Of a stretch of 56,913 bases of DNA, positions 37,450 through 45,499 are shown piece by piece. The notes under the pieces are model-generated. The model made no database searches. It was not told the origin of the DNA and saw nothing but the letters and a program-made list of their open reading frames with translations. The DNA comes from Beijerinckiaceae bacterium. Its GTDB lineage: Bacteria > Pseudomonadota > Alphaproteobacteria > Rhizobiales > Beijerinckiaceae. The position numbers and the translations under genes are program-made. The stretch's first letter is position 1; each line of letters begins with the position of its first letter. The DNA lies in contig CANGBC010000012.1 of assembly GCA_947452005.1 (NCBI GenBank), positions 1 through 56,913 of the forward strand, read 5' to 3'.

Positions 37450-39117
37450 CTATGTGGCGTTGGGGGCACTTTGCCGCAGACCGACGTCCAGCCATGTCTC
37501 CAGCACCTCGATCTGGTCGGCCTCGCGCGCGGGCTTGTCCCAGCGGATGCGGGCGATGCGCGGAAAGCGCATGGCCACCCCTGATTTGTGCCGGGTCGAG
37601 CGCGACAGGCCCTCAAAGGCGATTTCCAGCACCAAGCCTTGGTCCATGGAAAAATCAAGCTCGCGCACCGGCCCGAAGCGGTTGCGCGTGTGGTTGCGGA
37701 TATAACGGTCGAGTTCTTTCAGCTCAGCATCGGTAAAGCCGAAATAGGCTTTGCCCACCGGCACAAGCTCGCTGCCTTTCCAGACGCCAAAGGTGAAATC
37801 CGAATAAAAGGACGAGCGACGCCCGTGGCCGCGCTGCGCATACATGAGCACAGCATCAACATTGAACGGATCGCGCTTCCATTTGAACCACAGCCCCTTG
37901 GGTCGGCCCGGCACATAGACCGAGTCGCGACGCTTCAGCATGACGCCTTCAATCGCGTCAGCTGCAGCTGCGGCACCGGCGCTGGCCGGATCACGCCGCG
38001 CTTGCGCCAATGCTGGCCAATCGCTGAATGGAATTTCAGGCGACAGATCAAGGCGCGGATGTGCCAACCGTGCGACCAGCGATTCCAGTCGCGCGCGACG
38101 ATCCGCGAAAGGCAACTCGCGCAAATCCTCGCCGTTTTCTGACAGCACGTCATAAGCGCGAATATGGGCTGGATATTGCGCCACAAGTTTCTGCGTCACG
38201 CTTTTGCGATTGAGCCGCTGCTGCAACGTACCAAAGGGCTGCACCGCGCCCTCAATCACCACCAGCAATTCACCATCAATCGACACATCACCAAAATGCG
38301 CTTCGCACAGCATCTCCATGAGATCAGGAAAGCTCTTGGAAATATCCTCGCCCGTGCGCGAATACAGCCGCGCGACGCGCCGCCCCTCCTCATCCGTGCC
38401 AGCCACAGCCTGCACGCGAATGCCATCCCATTTCCATTCGGCCGAAAAATCCGCCGGATCCAGCTTGTCGAAATCGGCCTCATCCCAAGCATGCGCGAGC
38501 ATGGGCGTGCGGAAAGGCGCAGGATTATTGGCGCTCGGGCGCTCTTGGCGCCCCTCGACCCAGGCGAAGAGCTCAAGAAAAGGCGGGCTCAGCCCATGCC
38601 AGACTTCTTCAATCTCATTGGGGTCATGATCGCCCAGCGAAGCGACTGCGGTTTTAGCCAGCCGCGCGGACACGCCGATGCGCAACCCACCTGTGATCAG
38701 TTTGAGCAAAGCCCAGCGCCCTGTCTCATCAAGATCATCCAGCCAGCTTGCCAGAAGCTGCGGCAATTGCGCTTTGCCCACCTGCTGCAGACCATGGACA
38801 ACATCACCCAGCGAGGGCGGCGCCACATTGCGCCGCTCGGTTTGTGGTGCGGGCCATAGCAGCGCAACCGTCTCCGACAGATCGCCGACATAATCGTAGG
38901 ACATGGCAAACAGGACAGGATCGGTGCGCTCGGCAATCAACGCACGAATGATGGCGGGCTTGGCATGTGTGAAGGACAAAGCCCCTGTCATCGCTGCCAG
39001 CGCATAGCCGCGCTCGGGATCAGGCGTCGTGCGGAAATAATCGGCGAGCATGCGCAGCTTGCTGTTGCGCGAGGACTCATAGGCGAGGCGATCCAGCAAT
39101 TGGGCAAAGCGGTTCAT
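37450..39117 (-). CDS. ATP-dependent DNA ligase, damage-response type
   Basis: The 555-residue ligase seals nicks using ATP. It has the N-terminal DNA-binding domain, the adenylation lysine in EWKWDGIRVQ (Lys229), the RTGEDISKSFPD segment (motif III-like), the DGELL motif, GLWFKWKRD and the C-terminal OB-fold motif TFGVWKGSELVPVGKAYFGF. This is the group associated with cisplatin and DNA-damage response in alpha- and other proteobacteria. The exonuclease gene precedes it with a four-base overlap. The helicase and PdeM partners lie 5 kb away. Confidence 0.9.
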   Translation of the reverse strand: MNRFAQLLDRLAYESSRNSKLRMLADYFRTTPDPERGYALAAMTGALSFTHAKPAIIRALIAERTDPVLFAMSYDYVGDLSETVALLWPAPQTERRNVAPPSLGDVVHGLQQVGKAQLPQLLASWLDDLDETGRWALLKLITGGLRIGVSARLAKTAVASLGDHDPNEIEEVWHGLSPPFLELFAWVEGRQERPSANNPAPFRTPMLAHAWDEADFDKLDPADFSAEWKWDGIRVQAVAGTDEEGRRVARLYSRTGEDISKSFPDLMEMLCEAHFGDVSIDGELLVVIEGAVQPFGTLQQRLNRKSVTQKLVAQYPAHIRAYDVLSENGEDLRELPFADRRARLESLVARLAHPRLDLSPEIPFSDWPALAQARRDPASAGAAAAADAIEGVMLKRRDSVYVPGRPKGLWFKWKRDPFNVDAVLMYAQRGHGRRSSFYSDFTFGVWKGSELVPVGKAYFGFTDAELKELDRYIRNHTRNRFGPVRELDFSMDQGLVLEIAFEGLSRSTRHKSGVAMRFPRIARIRWDKPAREADQIEVLETWLDVGLRQSAPNAT

Positions 39118-40142
39118 GGCGCGCCCTCGGCCAGTGCTTCGACTTCGTCATCGCCATAGCCCAAAATATGCAGGGGCCGGGCATCAAGCCCGCGCGTCTG
39201 GCACCAATGGACAATCGCCTCTTCTGCGCCATGCGTGACCCAGATTTCAGAGGCGCCTGTCTCGCTGATCGTCGCGCACAGATCATCCCAATCGACATGG
39301 TCAGAAATCACCAGCGGCAATTCAATGCCACGCTGGCGCGCACGCGCACGCACGCGCATCCAGCCGGACGCAAAAGCCGTGACGGGATCTGGAAATTTGC
39401 GCGACCAGAGATCGGCCAACTGGCCGGGCGGGCAGATGATGATTTCGCCAGCCAGAGTGGCGCGATCCGCCGCACTCACTTTGCGAATGTCGCCCAGATC
39501 AATGCCCTCGCTTTGGTAGAAATGCGTGATCTTTTCCAAAGCGCCGTGAATCCAGATCGGCTTATCCCAACCAGATAGCCGCAACAGCTTCATCACGCGC
39601 TGCGCTTTGCCCAGCGAATAAGCGCCCACCAGATGCGCGCGCTCTGGAAACAAAGCGCAGGAGCGCAAAAGCTTTGCGACTTCACCCGCCGCATCGGGAT
39701 GTCGAAAGACAGGCAGACCAAAGGTTGCTTCGGTGACGAAGGCATCGCAGCGGACAAGTTCAAACGGCGCGCAGGTGGGATCATAGGCGCGTTTGTAATC
39801 GCCCGACACAACCACGCAGCCTGATGGCCCCTGCAATCGGATTTGCGCCGAACCCAACACATGACCGGCGGGGTGAAAACTCACCTCAATGCCATTGAGG
39901 GTTACGCGCTCGCCGTAAGCCACAGCCTGCTGGCTCTCACAAAATTGCGCGCCATAGCGCAGGGCCATAATGGCCATTGTCTGAGCCGTGGCCAGCACCC
40001 GGCCATGGCCAGCGCGCGCATGATCGGAATGGCCATGGGTGATCAACGCGCGCGGCACGGGCCGCACGGGATCGATATGGACATCGGCGGCCGGGCAATA
40101 GAGGCCCGGCGGCGTCAGCGTGAGGAGATCAGAAAGAGCCAT
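39114..40142 (-). CDS. ligase-associated DNA damage response exonuclease
   Basis: The 342-residue protein is a beta-lactamase-fold nuclease of the CPSF/SNM1 type: ITHGHSDHARAGHG holds the HxHxDH metal motif, GHVLGSAQIRLQ and VVSGDYKR the next metal ligands, and WVTHGAEEAI the C-terminal histidine. Relatives are named ligase-associated exonucleases. The start at 40142 has only a weak ribosome binding site; a longer start at 40235 would reach into the shared regulatory region. It diverges from the S24 repressor gene and overlaps the ligase start (ATGA). Confidence 0.9.
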   Translation of the reverse strand: MALSDLLTLTPPGLYCPAADVHIDPVRPVPRALITHGHSDHARAGHGRVLATAQTMAIMALRYGAQFCESQQAVAYGERVTLNGIEVSFHPAGHVLGSAQIRLQGPSGCVVVSGDYKRAYDPTCAPFELVRCDAFVTEATFGLPVFRHPDAAGEVAKLLRSCALFPERAHLVGAYSLGKAQRVMKLLRLSGWDKPIWIHGALEKITHFYQSEGIDLGDIRKVSAADRATLAGEIIICPPGQLADLWSRKFPDPVTAFASGWMRVRARARQRGIELPLVISDHVDWDDLCATISETGASEIWVTHGAEEAIVHWCQTRGLDARPLHILGYGDDEVEALAEGAP

Positions 40143-40229
40143 CTGACCCGATAGATAGGTCAGAGCTGGCCAATTGGCACGTGGGCGGGCCGCCCATCCT
40201 GTGAAACAGCTTGTCTTCCCTCGTGAAAC

Positions 40230-40269
40230 AGGCATATATACCTATCTTGCAGGAACAAGATCATGTTCC
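40230..40269. promoter_or_regulatory. candidate operators between exonuclease and S24 repressor genes
   Basis: Two symmetric elements lie in the 138-base divergent gap. The first, at 40230-40243, is a near-palindrome AGGCATATATACCT. The second, at 40252-40269, has perfect arms GGAACA and TGTTCC with a 6-base spacer. The second lies between the likely promoter and the ribosome binding site of the repressor gene, as expected for autoregulation. The arms share GAAC/GTTC with LexA sites, but the spacing differs from the alphaproteobacterial LexA box. Confidence 0.5.
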
Positions 40270-40280
40270 CGGAGGTCGCC

Positions 40281-40907
40281 ATGCTTTCCCACGCACAGGT
40301 CTGGGCTGCCATTGACGCGCTGGCCCAAAAATACGGGATGACCGCCTCAGGCCTTGCCCGCAAGGCCGGGTTAGACGCGACCACATTCAACAAGTCCAAG
40401 CGCCAGACGACCGACGGCCGCCAGCGCTGGCCCTCGACCGAGAGCATTGCCAAAATTCTTGAAGCGACCGGCGCGGGGCTCGATGAATTCATGAGCTATC
40501 TGACCGCACGCGAGGGCGCCAAGCGCACCATTCCGCTGATTGGCATGGCGCAGGCGGGAGCTGGCGGATTTTTCGACGACGGCGGTTTTCCAACAGGCGC
40601 CGGCTGGGACGAAGTCGCCTTCCCCGAAATGCCCGACCCCAATGCCTATGCGCTGGAAATTTCAGGCGAGTCGATGTTGCCGCTTTATCGCGATGGCGAT
40701 GTGATCATCATCTCCCCCAACGCCTCCGTGCGTCGCGGCGACCGCGTGGTGGTGAAAACGACAGACGGCGAAGTGCTGGCCAAAGAGCTGAAGCGGCGCA
40801 CAGAAAATCTGATCGAGCTGAAATCACTCAACCCCGATCATGAAGACCGCACGCTACCTTCTGACAAGATCGCCTGGGTGGCACGGATTATCTGGTCGAG
40901 TCAGTAA
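40281..40907 (+). CDS. S24 peptidase-type (LexA-like) repressor
   Basis: The 208-residue protein has an N-terminal Cro/CI-type helix-turn-helix (about 5-70, GMTASGLARKAGLDATTFNKSKR) and a C-terminal S24 self-cleavage domain with Ser131 in SGESMLPLYRDGDVIII and Lys168 in DGEVLAKEL. A possible Ala-Gly cleavage site lies in GMAQAGAGG (about 89-97). It is likely inactivated by RecA-stimulated autocleavage. The GGAGG site fixes the ATG at 40281. It diverges from the exonuclease-ligase pair, making it their probable regulator. Confidence 0.88.
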   Translation: MLSHAQVWAAIDALAQKYGMTASGLARKAGLDATTFNKSKRQTTDGRQRWPSTESIAKILEATGAGLDEFMSYLTAREGAKRTIPLIGMAQAGAGGFFDDGGFPTGAGWDEVAFPEMPDPNAYALEISGESMLPLYRDGDVIIISPNASVRRGDRVVVKTTDGEVLAKELKRRTENLIELKSLNPDHEDRTLPSDKIAWVARIIWSSQ

Positions 40908-40912
40908 GACCC

Positions 40913-40989
40913 GTCATTGCGAGCGCAGCGAAGCAATCCAGAGCCACACGTGAGGCCTCTGGATTGCTTCGCCTACGGCTCGCAATGAC
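40913..40989. repeat. palindromic intergenic repeat, copy C
   Basis: GTCATTGCGAGC...AGCAATCCAG, a spacer with CACACGTGAGGC, then CTGGATTGCTTCG...CTCGCAATGAC. It starts six bases after the repressor stop and lies between convergent genes, where it may act as a two-way terminator or stability element. Confidence 0.88.
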
Positions 40990-41004
40990 GGCGTGTGCTA
41001 GGGA

Positions 41005-42699
41005 TTAGCCCTTGCGGCTGGCGATAAACGCCTCGTGCTTTTCCTTCAGCGCACCTGAGAGCGCGTCAGCAATCAAAGCGCGGGTTTCCTTGATGCCATA
41101 GAGCGCCACGAAAGACCCAAAGCGCGGGCCACGATCTTCACCCAGCAGCACTTGGTAGAGCATGTTGAACCAATCGTTCGACACACCGGGACGCTCAGGC
41201 GTTGCATTCTTGGCTTTCAAATCCTGATAGCGCGGAATCGGCCGCGCGACATCGTAAAGCGCCGTCTGAATATCTTCCCCACTCGCATCGGGTGGCAGAG
41301 CCGCGAGCATGGCGTCGAGATTGCGCAGGGCTTCCTGCTCAACGTCATCAGCCAGACGATAGGTTTTGGCCGGGCGCACGAAATCGCGGAAATAGGCCAC
41401 CGCATAGCCCACCATCTTGTCGAGACGCGGATGAGTCTGGGGCGACACATCAGCTGCATAGCGGCGCAAAAAGCCCCACAAGACGCTCGCATCTTCGCTA
41501 TTGGCCACAGCCGCCAAATTCAGCAGCATGACAAAAGAGATCGACGCACCAGCGCCCTCTTCACCGGCGCGATGCAGCAATTCTGCCGCAGGCGGCTCTC
41601 CAGCATGGATGTGCCACACCGGATTGCCGAGGCGTCCCTTGATATCTTGGCGCGCATAGCCGCCCAAAAATTGCAGATATTCATCGACCGTGCGCGGGAT
41701 GACATCGAAATAGAGACGCTTGGCTTCGCGCGGCTTCTGGAACATGAACAGCGACAGAGATTCCGGGCTTGCATAGGTCAGCCATTCGTCAATCGTCAGG
41801 CCATTGCCTTTCGACTTCGAAATCTTCTGACCCTTGTCATCCAGAAACAGCTCGTAGTTGAAACCATCGGGCGCGACACCGCCCAAAGCGCGCACGATAT
41901 TGCCCGACAGTTTGACCGAGTCGATCAGGTCTTTGCCGGCCATTTCATAATCGACCTTCAGCGCATACCAGCGCATCGCCCAATCAGGCTTCCATTGCAG
42001 CTTGCAATGGCCGCCCGTCACCGGCGTTTCAAACTTCGCGCCTGTGTCAGGATCGGTCCAGCAAATCGTGCCCTTTTCGACATTCATCGAATCCATCGGC
42101 ACTTGCATGACGACGCCTGTCTCAGGATGCACAGGCAGGAAGGGCGAATAGGTAGACGCACGTTCCGCGCGCAGCGATGGCAGCATGATTGCCTGCACGG
42201 CTTCAAAGCTGCGCAACATGTGCAAGAGCGCCGCATCAAAGCGACCTGACGTGTAATAATCCGTCGACGACGCAAATTCATATTCAAAGCCGAAGCGATC
42301 AAGAAACGAGCGCAGCATGGCGTTATTGTGATGGGCGAAGCTTTCAAACTTGCCGAATGGATCGGGAATGCGCGTCAGCGGCTTTCCAAGATGCTCGCGC
42401 AACATGTCGCCATTGGGCACATTGTCAGGCACTTTGCGCAGGCCATCCATATCATCCGAGAAGGCGAGCAGGCGTGTCGCGATCTTGTCTTCGGTGAGCA
42501 CGCGGAAGGCATGACGCACCATGGTCGTGCGCGCGACTTCGCCAAACGTGCCGATATGCGGCAGACCTGAGGGGCCATAGCCCGTCTCGAAGAGAACTTC
42601 TTTCTGGCCGGTCTTTTTCACACGCTCGACAAGTTTGCGCGCCTCCTCGAAGGGCCAGGCGGCAGCCTTGGTCGCGGCATCGAGGAGTTCGGCAGACAT
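41005..42699 (-). CDS. lysS: lysyl-tRNA synthetase, class I
   Basis: This 564-residue enzyme charges tRNA-Lys. It is the class I form, with the HIGH counterpart PSGLPHIGT (43-51) and the KMSKS counterpart KISKSKGNG (about 290), rather than the usual bacterial class II enzyme. Class I LysRS is standard in archaea and in many alphaproteobacteria. The N-terminus [19 protein letters not shown] is typical. The ATG at 42699 follows AAGGA; an in-frame ATG at 42720 has no such site. It precedes dcd's end by 80 bases on the same strand. Confidence 0.95.
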   Translation of the reverse strand: MSAELLDAATKAAAWPFEEARKLVERVKKTGQKEVLFETGYGPSGLPHIGTFGEVARTTMVRHAFRVLTEDKIATRLLAFSDDMDGLRKVPDNVPNGDMLREHLGKPLTRIPDPFGKFESFAHHNNAMLRSFLDRFGFEYEFASSTDYYTSGRFDAALLHMLRSFEAVQAIMLPSLRAERASTYSPFLPVHPETGVVMQVPMDSMNVEKGTICWTDPDTGAKFETPVTGGHCKLQWKPDWAMRWYALKVDYEMAGKDLIDSVKLSGNIVRALGGVAPDGFNYELFLDDKGQKISKSKGNGLTIDEWLTYASPESLSLFMFQKPREAKRLYFDVIPRTVDEYLQFLGGYARQDIKGRLGNPVWHIHAGEPPAAELLHRAGEEGAGASISFVMLLNLAAVANSEDASVLWGFLRRYAADVSPQTHPRLDKMVGYAVAYFRDFVRPAKTYRLADDVEQEALRNLDAMLAALPPDASGEDIQTALYDVARPIPRYQDLKAKNATPERPGVSNDWFNMLYQVLLGEDRGPRFGSFVALYGIKETRALIADALSGALKEKHEAFIASRKG

Positions 42700-42780
42700 G
42701 GGCGTTCCTTCTTGGATCATCAGATTGCGAGAGGGGCCGCACGATAGAAAGCGTGCATGAACCCGTCAAATCGCGCGCTG

Positions 42781-43890
42781 TCAGGGCGCGCGGAAATGTT
42801 TCGACAATTTCAGGCCCTGCGCCTGATAATTGGACGAGAGGCTTGCGCCATACAGCGACTTCGGGGCTTCCGCCATTTTCTCGTAAACGAGACGACCGAC
42901 AATCTGCCCGTCTTCCACGATAAAGGGCACATCATGTGAGCGCACTTCGAGAACGGCACGCGAACCGGCACCACCCGCTTCTGCCGCGCCAAAGCCCGGA
43001 TCGAAGAAGCCTGCATAATGCACGCGAAATTCTCCAACCAGCGGATCAAACGGCGTCATTTCGGCCGCATGATCGGGCGGCACGCGCACAGCTTCTTTCG
43101 AGGCCAGAATGTAGAACTCGCCCGGATCCAGCACGAGATCCTTGTGGCGGCCGACATGGATCGGCTCCCAGAAATCCAGCACCTCATGGGCGGCCACACG
43201 ATCCACATCAATGAGACCCGTGTGACGCTTGGCGCGATAGCCAATCAGATTGGTGCCACCAAAGCCGGACAGATCAACTGACACAGCCACGCCGCCAGCG
43301 ATGGAAGGCTCAGCCGAGGTGACGAGCTTTTCACGCGCATGCAGAGCCAGATGCCCCGCATTGTCGAGACGTGCCTGACCGTGGCGAAAGCGCACCTGCG
43401 ACAGGCGCGAGCCTGTGCGCGCGAGAATGGGGAAAGTGCGCGGCGAGATTTCGGCGTAGAGCTGGCCATGGTAGCCCGCTTCAATCAGATCGAATTCGCG
43501 CGAATGATCGGTGATGACGCGGGTGAACACGTCAATGCGCCCGGTCGAGCTTTTCGGATTGGCAGCCGCTGCGATTGTGGGCGGCAGCGCGAGGCTTTCC
43601 AGAAGCTCGGCCACATAGACGCAATCGGTCTCGAGCACGGCACCGTCTGCAAGGTCGATCTCATGCAGAGACAGATGCTCGATGCACTGGGCGACGCTGC
43701 GGCCAAGGCCGGGCAAGAAGCTCGCCCGCATGCGCCAGGCGCGTGTGCCAAGGCGCAGGTCAAGACTGGCTGGCTGGACCTGCCCCACGGCGTAGGGCTG
43801 GGCCGGGCGGATCCGCCCGGCTGCGGTCATTGCCTCGATCTGATGGGCGGCCAGAATGCCCTGACCGGCGGGAGTGAATTGGGTCATCAT
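42781..43890 (-). CDS. dcd: 2'-deoxycytidine 5'-triphosphate deaminase
   Basis: The 369-residue protein is the long form seen in Hyphomicrobiales, about twice the length of E. coli Dcd. The N-terminal part has QPASLDLRLGTRAWRMRASFLPG; the middle has NPKSSTGRIDVFTRVITD, with the dUTPase-superfamily catalytic Glu/Ser environment, and GYHGQLYAEISPRTFPI; the second half repeats the fold (DPGEFYILASKEAVRVP, FRVHYAGFFDPGFG, VPFIVEDGQIVGRLVYEKM). It makes dUTP for dTMP synthesis. Two adjacent ATGs (43890, 43887) could start it. Its upstream region is shared with the small RNA locus. Confidence 0.9.
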   Translation of the reverse strand: MMTQFTPAGQGILAAHQIEAMTAAGRIRPAQPYAVGQVQPASLDLRLGTRAWRMRASFLPGLGRSVAQCIEHLSLHEIDLADGAVLETDCVYVAELLESLALPPTIAAAANPKSSTGRIDVFTRVITDHSREFDLIEAGYHGQLYAEISPRTFPILARTGSRLSQVRFRHGQARLDNAGHLALHAREKLVTSAEPSIAGGVAVSVDLSGFGGTNLIGYRAKRHTGLIDVDRVAAHEVLDFWEPIHVGRHKDLVLDPGEFYILASKEAVRVPPDHAAEMTPFDPLVGEFRVHYAGFFDPGFGAAEAGGAGSRAVLEVRSHDVPFIVEDGQIVGRLVYEKMAEAPKSLYGASLSSNYQAQGLKLSKHFRAP

Positions 43891-43954
43891 CCGGCTCTAG
43901 CGGAAAGGGCGGTCCGCGCCAACCCGAAGCGAAAGATACCCACATGTGACGGCG

Positions 43955-43982
43955 TTGACTGGGGCCGTAAGCGAGCTATATT
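43955..43982 (+). promoter_or_regulatory. sigma70-like promoter of a small RNA
   Basis: TTGACT (43955-43960) and TATATT (43977-43982) are 16 bases apart, close to consensus. Initiation would be near 43989. No protein-coding start follows it closely; instead two hairpins and a terminator come next. Confidence 0.68.
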
Positions 43983-43988
43983 TGGGGT

Positions 43989-44066
43989 ATTACCCACCTG
44001 CGGCTTGCCGCAGGCTCAAGGGCCGCCGGGGCATGCCCTGCGCGGCCTTTGCTTTTTTAATTTTTT
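43989..44066 (+). ncRNA. candidate small RNA of about 75-80 nt
   Basis: A transcript from the promoter at 43955-43982 would hold a short lead, a perfect hairpin CCTGCGG-CTTG-CCGCAGG (43997-44014), and a second, larger stem (44018-44049, arms AAGGGCCGC and GCGGCCTT with one bulge) followed by a T-rich end (44048-44066). No ORF fits inside. It does not look like 6S, tmRNA, SRP RNA or a known riboswitch to me. It could instead be a terminated leader. Confidence 0.6.
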
Positions 44067-44076
44067 GAGCTCCGCC

Positions 44077-44184
44077 GTGCGCACCATTGTCTATGTCGAT
44101 GGCCGATACGTCCGGCCCAAGCCGACCTTTGGCGCATTGACCCGCCCGGCTGCTTCGCCTTACTCTTGGCCCGTGGTCATTTGA
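44077..44184 (+). CDS. possible 35-residue leader ORF
   Basis: GTG 44077 opens a 35-codon frame (MRTIVYVDGRYVRPKPTFG...) whose TGA stop (44182-44184) lies inside the SAM-II aptamer. The segment IVYVDGRYV recalls the N-terminus of branched-chain or D-amino acid aminotransferases. The ribosome binding site is poor. It may be a leader peptide, a gene remnant or chance. Confidence 0.28.
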   Translation: MRTIVYVDGRYVRPKPTFGALTRPAASPYSWPVVI

Positions 44185-44255
44185 GCCGGTCGGCTTGCTC
44201 CCACGTTAAACAGAGCTAAAAGGCCGGGGCTTCGCAGAGCTTCGTTTTTTAGCTC
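44172..44255 (+). promoter_or_regulatory. SAM-II riboswitch of metZ
   Basis: The aptamer (44172-44223) has the P1 arms CGTGG (44172-44176) and CCACG (44201-44205), the first loop TCATTTG, the GCCGG..CGGCTTGC loop, then TTAAAC and the pseudoknot strand GCTAAAAGG, in the SAM-II order. Such aptamers bind S-adenosylmethionine and lie before metA, metX and metZ in alphaproteobacteria. GAGCTAAAA (44213-44221) is also complementary to TTTTAGCTC (44247-44255), so the pseudoknot strand may switch partners. Confidence 0.87.
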
Positions 44256-44256
44256 C

Positions 44257-44277
44257 CACCCGTGCACATCACGGGTG
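44257..44277 (+). promoter_or_regulatory. leader hairpin before the metZ ribosome binding site
   Basis: Perfect 8-bp stem CACCCGTG/CACGGGTG with loop CACAT, ending 12 bases before the GAGG of metZ. It could be part of the riboswitch expression platform. Confidence 0.45.
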
Positions 44278-44299
44278 CTCTGGATCTTTGAGGCTGCTG

Positions 44300-45499
44300 A
44301 TGAGTGAGAAAACCCCCATCGACACACGCCACCTGCGCCCCGCCACACGGCTTGTCCATGGCGGCACCATGCGTTCGCAATTTGGCGAGACATCCGAGGC
44401 TCTGTTTCTCACGCAGGGCTATGTCTATGGCTCGATGGAGGAAGCCGAGTCCCGCTTCAAAGGCGAGACACCGGGCTTTCTCTATTCGCGCTTTTCCAAT
44501 CCCACAGTCGCCATGTTCGAGCGCCGCATGGCCGAGCTGGAAGGGGCAGAGGCCGCACGCGCCACCGCCAGCGGCATGGCGGCGGTCACTGCGTCTGTCA
44601 TGGGGCAGGTGAAAGCAGGCGACCACATTGTCGCCGCCAAAGCGCTCTTCGGCTCCTGCCGCTATGTGGTGGAAGATCTGATGCCGCGCTTTGGCGTCGC
44701 CTGCACGCTGGTTGACGGCACGGATCTCGCCCAGTGGAAAGCCGCCATGCGGCCCAACACCAAAGTGCTGTTTCTGGAAAGCCCGACCAATCCGCAGCTG
44801 GAGATCATCGACATTGCCGCTGTTGCCGACATTGCGCATGCAGGCGGCGCATCGCTCACCGTTGACAATGTTTTTGCCACGCCACTGCTACAAAGCCCGT
44901 TGGAACTGGGGGCCGATTGCGTGGTCTATTCAGCCACCAAACATGTCGATGGACAGGGGCGCTGTCTGGGCGGAATCATTCTGGCTTCTGAACAATTCAT
45001 TCAGGAAAAGATCCACAATCTCCTGCGCCAGACTGGCCCAGCGCTCTCACCCTTCAACGCTTGGGTGTTGCTGAAATCGCTCGAAACATTGCCGGTGCGC
45101 GTCAATCATCAGATGCAATCGGCCGTTCGCCTCGCCGATCATCTGGCGGGCAAGACTGGTGTGGCGCGCGTGCTCTACCCAACACGCACCGACCACCCGC
45201 AATATGAGCTCGCAAAAAAACAGATGCGCGGTGGCGGCACCGTTCTGTCCTTCGAACTGGCGGGTGGCAAACCTGCCGCGTTCCGCTTCGCCAATGCGCT
45301 GCAAATTGTTAAAATCTCCAACAATCTGGGTGACGCCAAAAGCATCATCACACATCCAGCGACCACCACGCATCAGCGGCTGCCGCTGGAAGCGCGTCTC
45401 GAAATGGGCATCCCCGAAGGCCTGCTGCGCTTCTCAGTCGGGCTTGAGGATGTCGAAGACCTTATCGACGATGTGAATCGCGGGCTGACTGCGCTCTAA
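44300..45499 (+). CDS. metZ: O-succinylhomoserine sulfhydrylase
   Basis: MetZ makes homocysteine from O-succinylhomoserine and sulfide in methionine synthesis. The 399-residue PLP enzyme has LVHGGTMRSQFGETSEALFLTQGYVYGSMEEAE, YSRFSNPT (62-69), DNVFATP and the Schiff-base lysine in SATKHVDGQGR (Lys214), plus THQRL near the C-terminus. The ATG at 44300 follows GAGG; an upstream TTG at 44288 is less likely. The SAM-II aptamer upstream should lower its expression when S-adenosylmethionine is plentiful. The last bases overlap the convergent receptor gene. Confidence 0.94.
   Translation: MSEKTPIDTRHLRPATRLVHGGTMRSQFGETSEALFLTQGYVYGSMEEAESRFKGETPGFLYSRFSNPTVAMFERRMAELEGAEAARATASGMAAVTASVMGQVKAGDHIVAAKALFGSCRYVVEDLMPRFGVACTLVDGTDLAQWKAAMRPNTKVLFLESPTNPQLEIIDIAAVADIAHAGGASLTVDNVFATPLLQSPLELGADCVVYSATKHVDGQGRCLGGIILASEQFIQEKIHNLLRQTGPALSPFNAWVLLKSLETLPVRVNHQMQSAVRLADHLAGKTGVARVLYPTRTDHPQYELAKKQMRGGGTVLSFELAGGKPAAFRFANALQIVKISNNLGDAKSIITHPATTTHQRLPLEARLEMGIPEGLLRFSVGLEDVEDLIDDVNRGLTAL

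Noticed and set aside
44222..44250. Intrinsic terminator directly after the SAM-II aptamer
   Set aside because: The T run is present, but the preceding bases hold direct GCTTCG repeats rather than a stable hairpin; the complementary pairing with the aptamer strand fits better.
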